64,000 nucleotides of DNA from JAIEOG01 sp964611895 (GCA_964611895.1 CAZTDN010000013.1:16583-80582), one strand, 5' to 3'; shown: positions 17,072-26,656, counted from the stretch's first letter. The notes: generated from the letters alone by a model not told the origin. Numbers and translations: made by a program.

Positions 17072-17716
17072 ATGCAAGCGACCGAACTCTGGCTCTCCTT
17101 AGACCTTTCCAATTCTATCGGTTCTGTTGCACTGACTCGCTGGCAGTCAAATCGGGCCACTTGCCTGAGCGAAGTCTCGCTCGATCAAGCCGGCAAGCAC
17201 TCGGAATCGCTACTACCCACCATCGACGCCGTGTTGAAAAAAGCAGAAGTCTCCTTCTCCGAAGTCGATCGCTATATCACTACGAATGGGCCCGGGTCTT
17301 TTACAGGCCTTCGAATTGCCTTTGCGGCTCTAAAAGCCTTTGCTCTCGCAAGTGGAAAACCGGTTGAGCTGGTCAATGGCCATGAGTCTCGAGCACTTCA
17401 CTTCGCTCTCAACACGCAAACGCCTCCAAAAAACTGGAACGTCTCCACTCAGCTCACCCGGGACGTTTTTTTGGTGACTTCGTTTGCCCTGCTCAAGAAC
17501 GGTGGGGTTGAAACCCTACACGAAGCGACGGCCTCAGATTTACCGGTTGATAAGACGTTATTAACAGATCGAGTCGGTGAATCCGGAACAGTCTACCCGT
17601 TGACCGCAAAAATGTTGGCTGAGACGCTCTTAAACGCCAAGAGTCGGCAAACGCTCACAGAACATTACGATATTGCCGCCAGCGGCCCCTGTTATTTTGG
17701 CAGCAAGTTCGACTGA
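17072..17716 (+). CDS. tsaB: tRNA threonylcarbamoyladenosine biosynthesis protein TsaB, 214 aa
   Basis: Partner subunit of TsaD in the complex that makes the universal t6A modification of tRNAs reading ANN codons. ASKHA-fold markers are LSLDLSNSIGSVAL at the N-terminus, the GKHSESLLPTIDAVL helix, and the highly conserved TTNGPGSFTGLRIAFAALKAFA. Length is normal. It ends 3 bases before the stop of the convergent GldG-like gene. TsaD and TsaE are not in the window. Confidence 0.93.
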   Translation: MQATELWLSLDLSNSIGSVALTRWQSNRATCLSEVSLDQAGKHSESLLPTIDAVLKKAEVSFSEVDRYITTNGPGSFTGLRIAFAALKAFALASGKPVELVNGHESRALHFALNTQTPPKNWNVSTQLTRDVFLVTSFALLKNGGVETLHEATASDLPVDKTLLTDRVGESGTVYPLTAKMLAETLLNAKSRQTLTEHYDIAASGPCYFGSKFD

Positions 17717-17719
17717 CGC

Positions 17720-19276
17720 CTATTTTCTGCGCCGATTCAGCCAAACCGCGATCCCGCAAAAAAGCATGGCAAAGGGTAAGAGCACGGTGCATGCAAAGAA
17801 AATGTACCGCATTCTCTGCTCTGTAATGTCAAAATGGCTCTCATCTGTTGCTTTGGGACGGATCGAAATCAGATCTTCTTCGTGCGCCAACCAGCTCAAC
17901 ATATTTTGCAAGAGGTCCGAGTTATATCCAAAGTTGCGAATACTATTTGAGCCGAAGTTAGCATCTCCCACCACCACCATTCGGTAATCTTTCTTATCCG
18001 CCTTGCCTTCCACCGACACAGCCAGCGAAAGGGGCCCCTTTCGGTCGGTCTTATCGTTTACATTAAGCCGGTTTGCTACCAAGGATGACTCCCGACTCAT
18101 GGGGCTCGTCCTCAACAGGCTTTTTACTTGAATCCCCTCGGGGAGCTTCGCCGCCACTTCCACCGGAGTCGCAACAGCAAAAATACTTGGTCGCGTTCCC
18201 CCCGGCTGAGAAGCGTCCTTGGTAATTTCACTCGACGAATCGTAGTCTGCGATGAGGGGAATAATCGGACTGCCTTGAACGCGTCGGCGGGGATCATTTT
18301 CCGCGACCGCTTTGCCGCTAGTCCAAGCAACTCCGTACTTCGCCAACCAGGGCTGCAGACCTTTGCTGGAATCTGGCTCTAACATCCAGAGAACTTTGCC
18401 CCCTCCACGAACGTACGCATCGAGCTGTGTTGTTTCGTGCGTCATGAAGTCTTTACGAGGACCTGCGATTACTAAAATCTCTGCATCCGCCGGAATTTTG
18501 TCCTTCTCAAGAAGATTGAGCTCCTCTACTACATAGCGTCCCACTCCGAGCATGTCGCGTGTTTCAGAAAATCCTTCCGGGGAGGGATCGTTTATCAACC
18601 GTTCCCCATGCCCATTGACGAAGTAGAGTTTTTTCTTTTCCCCTTTTTCGACCTGAACGATCGCGTTAGTTATCTTTTCTTCAATCTTGGGATCTTGGAC
18701 CCCACCTGCAAGATTCTCGATCTTGGCAGATCGTGTTTTGCTCTCAACAACAATGGTTCCGTACCCCTTAACTCCAAACCGCGAGATGGCCACGGGATCG
18801 CGATCCGCATCTACAAAATCTTGAATGACGTGCTTAGAGTGGTACGCATACTTATCTAACAGCGCGGCATAAGCTGATTTTTCCGCCGGCTGAACTATCA
18901 AGTGAAACTGAATGTCCTGAGTCAGCCCCTTCAACACTTTGACCGTTTGTTCCGAAAGCGTGTTGACCTGGTTTTTGGAAACGTCCCACTTCAGGTCGTG
19001 CTTAGAGGCGATCAGGTTGATCACGACCACAATCGCCAAAACCAAAATGGACATGAAAATAGAATTCAATCCATACCGAACAGTTCTCTTAGCGAGTGCT
19101 CCCCCGATTCGAACACGGCTGAGCCACAATTCAGCAACAAATAATGCCGCAGCTAAACACAGGTTTACTTGCCAAAGTCGGGGATAAATGGGCCAGAGGA
19201 CCGCGCAGCTCAATGCAGCAAAAAGAAAAACCCCGGAAAAAACCCGCAAAAAACCTGAAATTCCCGTCTTTGCCAT
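17720..19276 (-). CDS. GldG-like ABC-transport auxiliary membrane protein, 518 aa
   Basis: Belongs to the ABC-type auxiliary component family related to GldG, in which an extracytoplasmic domain follows two N-terminal helices. Helices lie near residues 10-50 and 70-90, then a domain containing VVVINLIASKHDLKWDVSKN and NTLSEQTVKVLKGL, with a later LVIAGPRKDFMTHET segment. A last helix lies just before the C-terminal WLNRRRK. The third gene of an ATPase-permease-GldG unit, it starts 1 base after the permease stop. In Bacteroidota such units are linked to gliding and type IX secretion; in Gram-negatives outside that phylum the substrate is unknown. Confidence 0.85.
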   Translation of the reverse strand: MAKTGISGFLRVFSGVFLFAALSCAVLWPIYPRLWQVNLCLAAALFVAELWLSRVRIGGALAKRTVRYGLNSIFMSILVLAIVVVINLIASKHDLKWDVSKNQVNTLSEQTVKVLKGLTQDIQFHLIVQPAEKSAYAALLDKYAYHSKHVIQDFVDADRDPVAISRFGVKGYGTIVVESKTRSAKIENLAGGVQDPKIEEKITNAIVQVEKGEKKKLYFVNGHGERLINDPSPEGFSETRDMLGVGRYVVEELNLLEKDKIPADAEILVIAGPRKDFMTHETTQLDAYVRGGGKVLWMLEPDSSKGLQPWLAKYGVAWTSGKAVAENDPRRRVQGSPIIPLIADYDSSSEITKDASQPGGTRPSIFAVATPVEVAAKLPEGIQVKSLLRTSPMSRESSLVANRLNVNDKTDRKGPLSLAVSVEGKADKKDYRMVVVGDANFGSNSIRNFGYNSDLLQNMLSWLAHEEDLISIRPKATDESHFDITEQRMRYIFFACTVLLPFAMLFCGIAVWLNRRRK

Positions 19277-19277
19277 A

Positions 19278-20036
19278 CTATCTCCAGCGGTTGCTTTCCA
19301 CGACCCGGTGGGTGAGGAAGAGCATAAAAATAATAAAGGATAAAAAATAAACGACGTCCTTCAATTGCAGCAATCCATCGCCAAAACTATTGAAATGACT
19401 CATGGGCGAAAGGAAAACTAGCAGCGGCCCCAGCTCGATCGGGCCCCACTCCACGCGAATACCCTGTCCAATGGGCAGAAAAACGAAGAGCAGCAGGAGT
19501 CCAATATAAGTCCAGACTCCCGCAATGGCCTGTGACGAACACAGAGCAGAAATGAGTGCACCGAAAGACAAGAAAGTACCTAGAGTCAGGATCATGCCCA
19601 AGTAGGCAGAGGCCAAAACCCGCAAGTCTGGATTGCCCCAAGCGATGATAAAACCAATATACACAAAAGTGAAAAGGACCATCGTAAGAGAGATGGCCAT
19701 CGCGCCAAAAAACTTGCCCAAGACAAGGTGCACTGTCCGCAGAGGCGCCGTCAGGAGAAGCTCTAACGTGCTTTGATTCTTTTCTTCAGCAAAAAGCCGC
19801 ATCGTGAGAAGCGGGAGGAAGAAGAGAAAGACAAAAATCATGTTTTGCAACAGCGCTGCCGTAATTTGATCCAAGGAAATAGGCTGCCTACTCACCGAGC
19901 GCTGCTGAAACACGTTCACGAAATACGCAAAGAATAGCCCCATGATGCCCAAAAAAAGACCAATCAGACTGTAGGCTAAAGGGGAGTTAAAGTAAGAACG
20001 AAACTCCTTTTTCAGAATCGCTAAAGTGCCGCGCAT
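19278..20036 (-). CDS. ABC-2 type permease, GldF-like, 252 aa
   Basis: Inner-membrane permease with six predicted helices, beginning with the cytoplasmic LAILKKEFRSYFNSPLAY segment typical of this ABC-2 subfamily. The LLTMRLFAEEKNQSTLELLLTAPL stretch, which contacts the ATPase, is a family hallmark. The start follows the ATPase stop with no gap, and the stop is one base before the GldG-like gene, so the three are surely co-translated. Confidence 0.9.
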   Translation of the reverse strand: MRGTLAILKKEFRSYFNSPLAYSLIGLFLGIMGLFFAYFVNVFQQRSVSRQPISLDQITAALLQNMIFVFLFFLPLLTMRLFAEEKNQSTLELLLTAPLRTVHLVLGKFFGAMAISLTMVLFTFVYIGFIIAWGNPDLRVLASAYLGMILTLGTFLSFGALISALCSSQAIAGVWTYIGLLLLFVFLPIGQGIRVEWGPIELGPLLVFLSPMSHFNSFGDGLLQLKDVVYFLSFIIFMLFLTHRVVESNRWR

Positions 20037-20966
20037 TTATGCCACCTTCCCACCGATTAGGCCCAAGTAATACTCTTCAAGAGCGTGTTGCACTGGGGAC
20101 ATGCGAATCAAGCCTGCATTCTCCGCTACGACTGCTTTTGCAATAGATGCCAACACATCTGGGCCGCCATCCGATTCGACAACCAATCGTCCAGCGACAC
20201 CTTCAGATCGTTGGACTTGCTTTACTCCATTCAACCGCTGAAGCGCTCCGACAAGACCTTCATTCAAGTGCTGAACCACCAATTCGGTTTTAATGGCAGT
20301 CCCCGCATTTCCCACTTCATTCAAAGCTTCTTTGGCTACGATCCTGCCCTTATCAATGATCAAAATCCGATCACACGAAGCCGCAACCTCGGAAAGAATG
20401 TGGGTACTGTAAATTACTGTATGATCCGAACGTAGGGAGCGGATGAGCCCCCGGGCTTCGCTCACTTGCTTTGGGTCAAGGCCAACAGTGGGTTCGTCCA
20501 GAATGAGAACTGCTGGGTCGTGCAGGATCGCCTGCGCAATCCCTACCCTTTGTCGATACCCCTTGGAAAGATTCCCTATCAGGCGGCCGCGAACATCTCC
20601 CAAATTGCATTTTTGCAACGCATTATCGATCTTCCGCGCCCGTTCCTTGTGGGGGATTCCTCGTAGTTCCGCAATGAACGCTAGGTATTCGCCGACGAGC
20701 AGCTCTTTGTAAACCGGGGGAGTCTCGGGAAGGTAGCCAATCCGGCTTTTTACTTCGAGGGGGTTTTCGAAGACGTCAAAACCGGCCACAGAGGCCGTCC
20801 CGCTTGTGGCGGGCATGAAGCAAGTTAAGATCTTCATGGTGGTGGTTTTCCCGGCGCCGTTTTGCCCTAGAAAACCGAGAATCTCACCTTTGTTCACAGT
20901 GAAAGTAATGTCGTTTACGGCAACGCGGTCCCCGTAAACCTTGGTCAGGTTCTTGACCTCAATCAT
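20037..20966 (-). CDS. ABC transporter ATPase, GldA-like, 309 aa
   Basis: Nucleotide-binding subunit for the adjacent ABC-2 permease. Walker A is GQNGAGKTTTMKIL, the signature motif LSKGYRQRVGIAQ and Walker B VLILDEPTVGLDP; the H-loop follows in YSTHILSEVAASC. The start is MIEVKNLTKVYGD, supported by GAGGTGAG seven bases upstream; an upstream in-frame ATG lacks support. The C-terminal 90 residues form the usual accessory domain of drug/polysaccharide-export ATPases. Confidence 0.92.
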   Translation of the reverse strand: MIEVKNLTKVYGDRVAVNDITFTVNKGEILGFLGQNGAGKTTTMKILTCFMPATSGTASVAGFDVFENPLEVKSRIGYLPETPPVYKELLVGEYLAFIAELRGIPHKERARKIDNALQKCNLGDVRGRLIGNLSKGYRQRVGIAQAILHDPAVLILDEPTVGLDPKQVSEARGLIRSLRSDHTVIYSTHILSEVAASCDRILIIDKGRIVAKEALNEVGNAGTAIKTELVVQHLNEGLVGALQRLNGVKQVQRSEGVAGRLVVESDGGPDVLASIAKAVVAENAGLIRMSPVQHALEEYYLGLIGGKVA

Positions 20967-21045
20967 CTGCTCACCTCGTGTTTGCGTCGAATAATAGAAA
21001 CCAGGCTTCAATCTTGTCAAGAACGGTTGGGAACTGAAAACCGTC

Positions 21046-22014
21046 TTAAAACCGGGTCTGAGCGAAGAATGCGGTGGGATTTACAGGTTGGCCATGTTTG
21101 CGAATTTCGTAATGTACATGGGGACCAGTTGAGCGCCCGGTGTTACCGACTTCGGCTATTTTCTCGCCGCGCTTCACGCGGGAGCCGGGCGTTACGAAAA
21201 GTTTCGAGCTATGCCCAAAAAGAGTGTGGATTCCATAACCGTGATCGATCACGACTACTTTGCCATACCCAGAGCGATTGCCCGAAAACAAGACCACCCC
21301 GTCTGCAGGAGCTCTAATGGGGGTTCCTGGGTCAGCCACAATGTCGACGCCCGCATGAAGTCGATAAGACCCATCATAAGGGTGTCGACGGTAACCAAAG
21401 CTCGAGGAGATCCAGCCGTTGATCGGCAAGAGCGAGGGTGTAGCCGCCATCACGGCCGTCTGGGCAAGAAAATAGACCTGCAATTGAGAGAGATTTGTCT
21501 CGGCGATGACGCCTGCGCTCTGCAGTTCATCCACGCGCTCAGGTAAAGGGGTCGCGGAGTTGCGAAAACTTGCAGGCTCTCGCTCGGGCGGCACAACCAT
21601 TTTGGAACTCCGCTTGGGTTTGGGCTTTTCGAGATCCTCGTCCTCATAGGACTTAAGCTCCACTGCCCCCCGCCCCCCCTGACCGGTCAATATCTGGAGC
21701 TTTTTGGCATAATTTCTAACTCTCTCAATGGTCGCTTCCATCGAATCGACTTTATTGCGAATGAGTTGAAGATCTTGGCGTAAGCGGAAATTTTCGCCCT
21801 TCAGCCGTTTGTTTTCCGCGAGTTGGCCAAGCACATGGATATAATCCACCCCAATGAGCAAAATAAAAACTGCTCCTAGCGAAAATAAAACAACCCCGAG
21901 TTTTAGAGCAAAAAAAGGCAAAATTAGCTTGTGAACTCGGCGGGTTCGCTCGGGAATAACCATCAGCGTGACAAAGCGCTCTCGCCACCAACGTTTTGTA
22001 GAGTTCATGAGCAT
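21046..22014 (-). CDS. Membrane-anchored M23 (LytM) endopeptidase-like protein, 322 aa
   Basis: Bitopic protein with one membrane helix (about residues 28-55, LPFFALKLGVVLFSLG), then a coiled coil (LAENKRLKGENFRLRQDL) and a charged linker. A C-terminal M23 peptidase domain has GYRRHPYDGSYRLHAGVDI (zinc His and Asp), GYGIHTLFGH and GPHVHYEIRKHG (HxH). All catalytic residues appear intact, so it probably cleaves peptidoglycan cross-links; some family members act instead as amidase activators. Located between the PP2C and ABC genes on the same strand. The start could also be ATG at 22008. Confidence 0.92.
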   Translation of the reverse strand: MLMNSTKRWWRERFVTLMVIPERTRRVHKLILPFFALKLGVVLFSLGAVFILLIGVDYIHVLGQLAENKRLKGENFRLRQDLQLIRNKVDSMEATIERVRNYAKKLQILTGQGGRGAVELKSYEDEDLEKPKPKRSSKMVVPPEREPASFRNSATPLPERVDELQSAGVIAETNLSQLQVYFLAQTAVMAATPSLLPINGWISSSFGYRRHPYDGSYRLHAGVDIVADPGTPIRAPADGVVLFSGNRSGYGKVVVIDHGYGIHTLFGHSSKLFVTPGSRVKRGEKIAEVGNTGRSTGPHVHYEIRKHGQPVNPTAFFAQTRF

Positions 22015-22051
22015 AACAAGCCCGCCATTGAATCACCGCGTCCCGCTAGCG

Positions 22052-22765
22052 TCAATTAACCTCAATCACCAGGGCGGTGATATTGTCATCTCCGCCGCGG
22101 GCATTTGCGAGGCCAATCAAACTTTTCAACCCCATTTCGGGACCATACTTACTGAGCAGCTCTTGGATTTCTGAAATCGTGACCATTCCCGAAAGGCCAT
22201 CCGTGCAAAGTAAAAAGACATCCCCTGGGGCTGTTTGACGTCGATAAATATCTACTTGGACTTTTTCTTCGTACCCAACAGATCGGGTAATGACATTTCT
22301 AAACTGGTAGGTTGCTTCCTGTCCCGCAGCCAAACGACCAGCCCGAATTTCTTCATTCACGAGGGAATGGTCTTCAGTTATCTGCCAAATGCCGCCGGAG
22401 TTAAGCAAATAAACTCGACTGTCCCCAACCTGCCCTACATACGCCACACCGTCCTGTATCAACACGGCCACAACTGTGGTGCCCATCCCCGTCAATTCGG
22501 CATTTCGCTTGCTTTGATCAAATATTTCTTTGCAACATAGGTTGATCGCTTTATCGACCTTTTCGCGCGCCGGCATCGTGGGGTTTTCTTGGCAATACCG
22601 CTGCATCACTTCCACGGCGAGACGACTAGCCACCTCGCCCCCCCGGTGCCCTCCCATTCCGTCAGCGACCACATACAGCTGCAAGACATCATCCTTCAGA
22701 AAGGCATCTTGGTTTATCTTGCGCTTAAGGCCGATATCTGTCGCCGCAAAACCTGCTACTTTCAT
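22052..22765 (-). CDS. PP2C-type serine/threonine phosphatase, 237 aa
   Basis: Second metal-dependent protein phosphatase of the window. Motifs are LKRKINQDAFLKD, VADGMGGHRGGEVASRLA, GDSRVYLL, CTDGLSGMV and GGDDNIT, all with intact metal ligands. AAAGGGTGG precedes the ATG at a proper distance. It sits inside a co-directional run after nadK and the PmbA-like gene and before the M23 peptidase. The partner kinase is unknown. Confidence 0.94.
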   Translation of the reverse strand: MKVAGFAATDIGLKRKINQDAFLKDDVLQLYVVADGMGGHRGGEVASRLAVEVMQRYCQENPTMPAREKVDKAINLCCKEIFDQSKRNAELTGMGTTVVAVLIQDGVAYVGQVGDSRVYLLNSGGIWQITEDHSLVNEEIRAGRLAAGQEATYQFRNVITRSVGYEEKVQVDIYRRQTAPGDVFLLCTDGLSGMVTISEIQELLSKYGPEMGLKSLIGLANARGGDDNITALVIEVN

Positions 22766-22780
22766 GCAGCCACCCTTTCG

Positions 22781-24082
22781 CTAGCCCAGCAAAACATCCG
22801 CAATTAAGATAGTAGGAGCACCCACGCCCGATTCGAAACTCAAATCATTTGCGGCGGCAACTGCGCCCGACCAGAAAGAGCCAATGTCCAAATTCCATTC
22901 GATCCCCACCAGGGACTCCTGCAACTCACCCAATGCCGTCCGCCACCCTAACCCTTGCACACGATATCTTCCTAATTCGTTTATCGGCTCGATCTGAGTG
23001 ATTTCATCGACAAGGATTCCGGCGCCTACACTGTTTAACAGTTCCTGCCTGGATAAGGTTCCGGGTTCGAAAAATAGATTCCCGCTGGATATGGATGCAT
23101 GCATTTGCCCCTGCTGGCGGCGCAAATTGCCCGTACTCAACCGGTTTTCCCGAGTGGCGGATTGAACGTCAAACAACCAACTCTTCACAATCCCTTTATC
23201 AACCAATACGGTCCGCTGAGTAGGAACGCCCTCGAGATCGAACGGTTGTGTTGCCGCAGCATCGCCTCGGCTGGAGTCATCTACGAGCGTTAGCGCTTCA
23301 CCAAAAACTTGCGCTCCCAGACAAGTGGCTAACGGGCTTCGGCCTCGCTGGATTCGATCCGCGTGAAAGCATGGCCCCAGCTGATGCAACAGAACTGCGA
23401 CCGCCTGCGGACTCAGTATCAATTGGCGCCGTCCTTTGCCGCATACTCGCGCTGGCGTCGTGGCCCGAAGTTTAGCGGCAGCGGCCACCGCATGCATCCA
23501 CTCCAGGCGATCTTGCAAAACATGCGACTGTTGCCTTTCTTCTTTCTTCAATACGAGCGACTCGGGCGCTCCAGCCACTATCCCCAACACTCCATGATGA
23601 GATGTCCCTGCATGCTTCAGGTCAAAGCGCTCTGTTTTTCGACGTAAGTAAGTCTCAACCAAAGCTTCTTCATAGGTCTCGTCCAAAAGTACGCAGCCCT
23701 CCGGAAGTGAGCCGTAAAGAGACGGGTAGGGAGCAAATCCCGGATCGCAAGATACCGGCGCTCCTGTCACACTCCTCCATTTTGGAAAACGAAACCACGG
23801 GTCGACAGAAGAAAGCTGAGCTGATTCAAACGCAGACTCCACTAGGTAATTCAAACCCGCTTCAGTGGGATTCAAAACGGTTGCCCGCCCTCCACGTTTG
23901 CGGTGCTGAATTCTCAAGCTCACCCACAGACGGCGTGTTTCTGTCTGCGTCTGTAGATCGCCGTTTTGGTACCGCGTCGTGAGCCCACGACTTCGCTGAA
24001 TAGCAATTTCAAAGTCTTCCGCAATTACCAATTTGGGATGCTGTCGAATTTTATCGGCGATGGATTCGATAGAAGCAGCCAT
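22781..24082 (-). CDS. TldD/PmbA family metalloprotease-like protein, 433 aa
   Basis: Member of the TldD/TldE (PmbA) family, which in Enterobacteria forms a heterodimeric protease processing microcins and antitoxins. The C-terminal core FDLEGVPTQRTVLVDKGIVKSWLFD is diagnostic. TldE/PmbA proteins lack the HExxxH zinc helix that TldD has, and I see none here, so this is more PmbA-like. No TldD partner is in the window. It follows nadK by 15 bases with no clear ribosome-binding site. Substrate unknown. Confidence 0.82.
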   Translation of the reverse strand: MAASIESIADKIRQHPKLVIAEDFEIAIQRSRGLTTRYQNGDLQTQTETRRLWVSLRIQHRKRGGRATVLNPTEAGLNYLVESAFESAQLSSVDPWFRFPKWRSVTGAPVSCDPGFAPYPSLYGSLPEGCVLLDETYEEALVETYLRRKTERFDLKHAGTSHHGVLGIVAGAPESLVLKKEERQQSHVLQDRLEWMHAVAAAAKLRATTPARVCGKGRRQLILSPQAVAVLLHQLGPCFHADRIQRGRSPLATCLGAQVFGEALTLVDDSSRGDAAATQPFDLEGVPTQRTVLVDKGIVKSWLFDVQSATRENRLSTGNLRRQQGQMHASISSGNLFFEPGTLSRQELLNSVGAGILVDEITQIEPINELGRYRVQGLGWRTALGELQESLVGIEWNLDIGSFWSGAVAAANDLSFESGVGAPTILIADVLLG

Positions 24083-24097
24083 TGGATTTTTATTTTA

Positions 24098-24943
24098 TCA
24101 CGACATGTCGAGTTTCGATCGGATTGTCTCAGTCCAATGCCGCTCTGGCGACCGCACCAATTTAAGAAAGGTCTGGGAAGTCCGAATCCGAATGTAATCC
24201 TTCTCATCGATTTCGTGATTTATCTGTCCGTCCAAAACCAGGTAAGCCTTTCCCCGAAATTCCTTTGGGGTGATGCGCAATTCAATGTCTTGAGGAACTA
24301 CGACGGGGCGCGCCGAAAGTGAATGCGAGCAAATGGGCACCAATACCAGACCGTTTACTGAGGGGTGGAGCAGTGGGCCTCCCGCGGAGAGCGAGTAGGC
24401 TGTCGAACCTGTGGGGGTGGCGACAATATACCCATCGGCCCGCACATAGCTCAGTAGTTGTTCACCCACAAAAACATTGAATTTCAACATGGGTGCCCGG
24501 GCATCTTTGGTGACTACTACATCATTAAACACTTCCCCAGAGAGCCGACAGACATCCTTTCGACAGATTTCTATTTGAAGCAAGCGACGAGGTTCTTCGA
24601 TGCACTTACCCTTAAGGGCTTCATCCACCGCTTCGAACATCGCGTCGGGAGTCGTTTCGGTAATAAAACCCAGCGTTCCAAGATTAATGCCTAGCAGCGG
24701 AAAAAGCGTCTTATCCTCTAGTCGGCGCGCAAGCGTCAGGAAAGTCCCGTCTCCCCCGATCACTACGCCCAGAGTCACCCCTTGTACCGCACTGCGTTCC
24801 AAGCGCCCGTCCGAATCGGTTACATCGACTGTCGCTAGCCCCTTTTTCGTCAACCAGGCAGAGAGCTTTTGGCCAGCTTCCTTGGCTTTAGGGTGTCGTT
24901 TGCAGAAAAGCAGTACCGTTTTTTTCTTGGCCACGCGTGGCAA
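24098..24943 (-). CDS. nadK: NAD kinase, 281 aa
   Basis: Phosphorylates NAD to NADP in the cytosol. The diagnostic GGDGTFLTLAR motif contains the catalytic Asp, followed by LGINLGTLGFIT and the nucleotide-binding TPTGSTAYSLSAGGPLLHP. Length is typical. The gene heads the minus-strand run that continues through the PmbA-like, PP2C and M23 genes. The region upstream (24944-25144) is shared divergently with the subtilase gene. Confidence 0.96.
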   Translation of the reverse strand: MPRVAKKKTVLLFCKRHPKAKEAGQKLSAWLTKKGLATVDVTDSDGRLERSAVQGVTLGVVIGGDGTFLTLARRLEDKTLFPLLGINLGTLGFITETTPDAMFEAVDEALKGKCIEEPRRLLQIEICRKDVCRLSGEVFNDVVVTKDARAPMLKFNVFVGEQLLSYVRADGYIVATPTGSTAYSLSAGGPLLHPSVNGLVLVPICSHSLSARPVVVPQDIELRITPKEFRGKAYLVLDGQINHEIDEKDYIRIRTSQTFLKLVRSPERHWTETIRSKLDMS

Positions 24944-25113
24944 CCTCCGGTGAGATGCTCCATCATACCAGAGTGTGATCGTTTGTTACCTCTGTCTTAG
25001 CCTTTCTTCTATTTCTTGATTGATCTTTTTTGTAGGAAGAATAGCCTTACCGGTAGCACATCTTTACAGCACCAAGCTGGGCTTAAGTTAAATTCTATTG
25101 TTAAAAACATACC

Positions 25114-25129
25114 GGGCGAGCGATCGCCC
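25114..25129 (+). other. Small leader hairpin before the subtilase gene
   Basis: GGGCGA and TCGCCC form a perfect 6-base stem around GCGA, ending 5 bases before the GGGGAG ribosome-binding site of the subtilase gene. It may affect translation initiation or mRNA stability. Chance occurrence is possible. Confidence 0.35.
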
Positions 25130-25144
25130 TCTTGGGGAGACATT

Positions 25145-26641
25145 ATGCGAATTATCTTTCGGATGTCTGTTCTTTGCATTTCCCTTGCGGCAGGGATGGC
25201 CCATGCCGCGGAGTACCTCGTTCGTTTCGAGTCCATCGGCCAAGAACAAGCGCGATTTATAAAAGAAAATGGCGGCTCTCTTACATTGGTGAGTAAGCCT
25301 GGCATGCTCTATAAGTGGACGACTACTTCTGTACGTACGGCAGATCAACTCCCTACTTGGTCACCTTCAGTAAGCTACATTCAACCGAATTTTACGATTC
25401 GAATGTTGGCTAACCCATCAATCGAGGCTCTCCGCGAAGCCTATAAAGCCAAAATGGCGAGCAGCAACCCCTTCGATCTCTTTGACACAGACGAAGACAG
25501 CGATGATGGCGAAGGCGGCGGGGGCTTTCTGGATGGCATTTTTGGCGGTGGCTATGCAGACAACCCAGCCATCAAAGCAGCTCCAGCATCTCGCTCAGGC
25601 GCCGACCCGGTGCTTAAAAAAGCATGGGGTTTGACCCAAATTGGTGCGCCTAGCGTCTGGCCAAAGTCCAAACAGGGCGACGGCATTATCGTAGCGGTGA
25701 CGGATACGGGCGTGGACTACAACCACCAAGACCTCATTGCTAATATGTGGCGCAATCCCAAAGAAATCCCTGACGATGGGATCGACAACGATAAAAACGG
25801 CTATGTGGACGACATCGTAGGTTGGGACTTTGCTGTCGATGACAACAAACCCTATGACATGACCGTAGATACGCTCGGTCTGATGTTTGGGGGAGGTAAT
25901 CCTGGCCATGGGACCCACGTCTCTGGCTCGATTGCGGCAGTCATGGACAATGGCGTCGGAGTCGCCGGTGTTGCTCCAAAAGCGCAGATAATGGCACTTC
26001 GGTTTATTACCGAAAAAGGCCAAGGCACGACAGAAAGCGCGATCAAAGCGATCGACTACGCTGTCGCCAATGGCGCCAAAATCATCAACGCAAGCTGGGG
26101 CGGTGAGAAGGGCGATGAAGATGACAGCGCGCTGATCGAAGCGATCGAACGCGCCGAAAAAGCCGGTGTTATCTTTTGCGCCGCGGCCGGAAATGGCCGT
26201 GTGGATCAAGCCAAAGGCGGTGCGTTTGGATTCGACAACGACTCCGATCCTAAGCCCATGATCCCCGCAACCCTGAACATTGCAAACATTGTCTCTGTTG
26301 CGGCGATTGACGAAAAAGAGCAGCTAGGAACTTTCTCCAACTGGGGAGCCCGCTCGGTAAAACTGGGCGCTCCAGGGGTAAAAGTGATGTCCACAGTCCC
26401 GGGTGATAGATACCAAGACACTGTGATCGACATACCCTTCTTGGGCATGACGGCGCATTGGGATGGTACTTCTATGGCCACCCCGCACGTTGCCGGCGCC
26501 TTGGCGCTGGCTTGGTCGGACAACACCTCTTGGGACTACAAAGAGGTGGTGGATGCCCTGCTAAAAGGGACAAAAGCGATTTCGGCGCTCACTGGGAAAG
26601 TTTCGACCGGTGGTCGTTTGGATCTCCCCAATATCAAATAG
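25145..26641 (+). CDS. Secreted subtilisin-like serine protease (S8), 498 aa
   Basis: Signal peptide (MRIIFRMSVLCISLAAGMAHA) followed by an inhibitor-like propeptide region, then a Asp/Gly-rich linker (DTDEDSDDGEGGGG), then the peptidase domain. The catalytic triad is Asp187 (AVTDTGVDY), His255 (GHGTHVSG) and Ser443 (GTSMATPHVAGAL), with oxyanion Asn350 (AAAGNG). Calcium-site-like DNDKNGYVDD follows the Asp. The start is fixed by GGGGAG six bases upstream; a longer frame from 25016 is not used. A strong terminator follows. In predatory or scavenging bacteria such proteases degrade external protein, but that role here is a guess. Confidence 0.95.
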   Translation: MRIIFRMSVLCISLAAGMAHAAEYLVRFESIGQEQARFIKENGGSLTLVSKPGMLYKWTTTSVRTADQLPTWSPSVSYIQPNFTIRMLANPSIEALREAYKAKMASSNPFDLFDTDEDSDDGEGGGGFLDGIFGGGYADNPAIKAAPASRSGADPVLKKAWGLTQIGAPSVWPKSKQGDGIIVAVTDTGVDYNHQDLIANMWRNPKEIPDDGIDNDKNGYVDDIVGWDFAVDDNKPYDMTVDTLGLMFGGGNPGHGTHVSGSIAAVMDNGVGVAGVAPKAQIMALRFITEKGQGTTESAIKAIDYAVANGAKIINASWGGEKGDEDDSALIEAIERAEKAGVIFCAAAGNGRVDQAKGGAFGFDNDSDPKPMIPATLNIANIVSVAAIDEKEQLGTFSNWGARSVKLGAPGVKVMSTVPGDRYQDTVIDIPFLGMTAHWDGTSMATPHVAGALALAWSDNTSWDYKEVVDALLKGTKAISALTGKVSTGGRLDLPNIK

Positions 26642-26656
26642 GTAGGCACCGAATAC

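Noticed and set aside
25120..25127. GCGATCGC octamer (HIP1-like, also near 16270)
   Set aside because: Only scattered copies seen, without the frequency of cyanobacterial HIP1.
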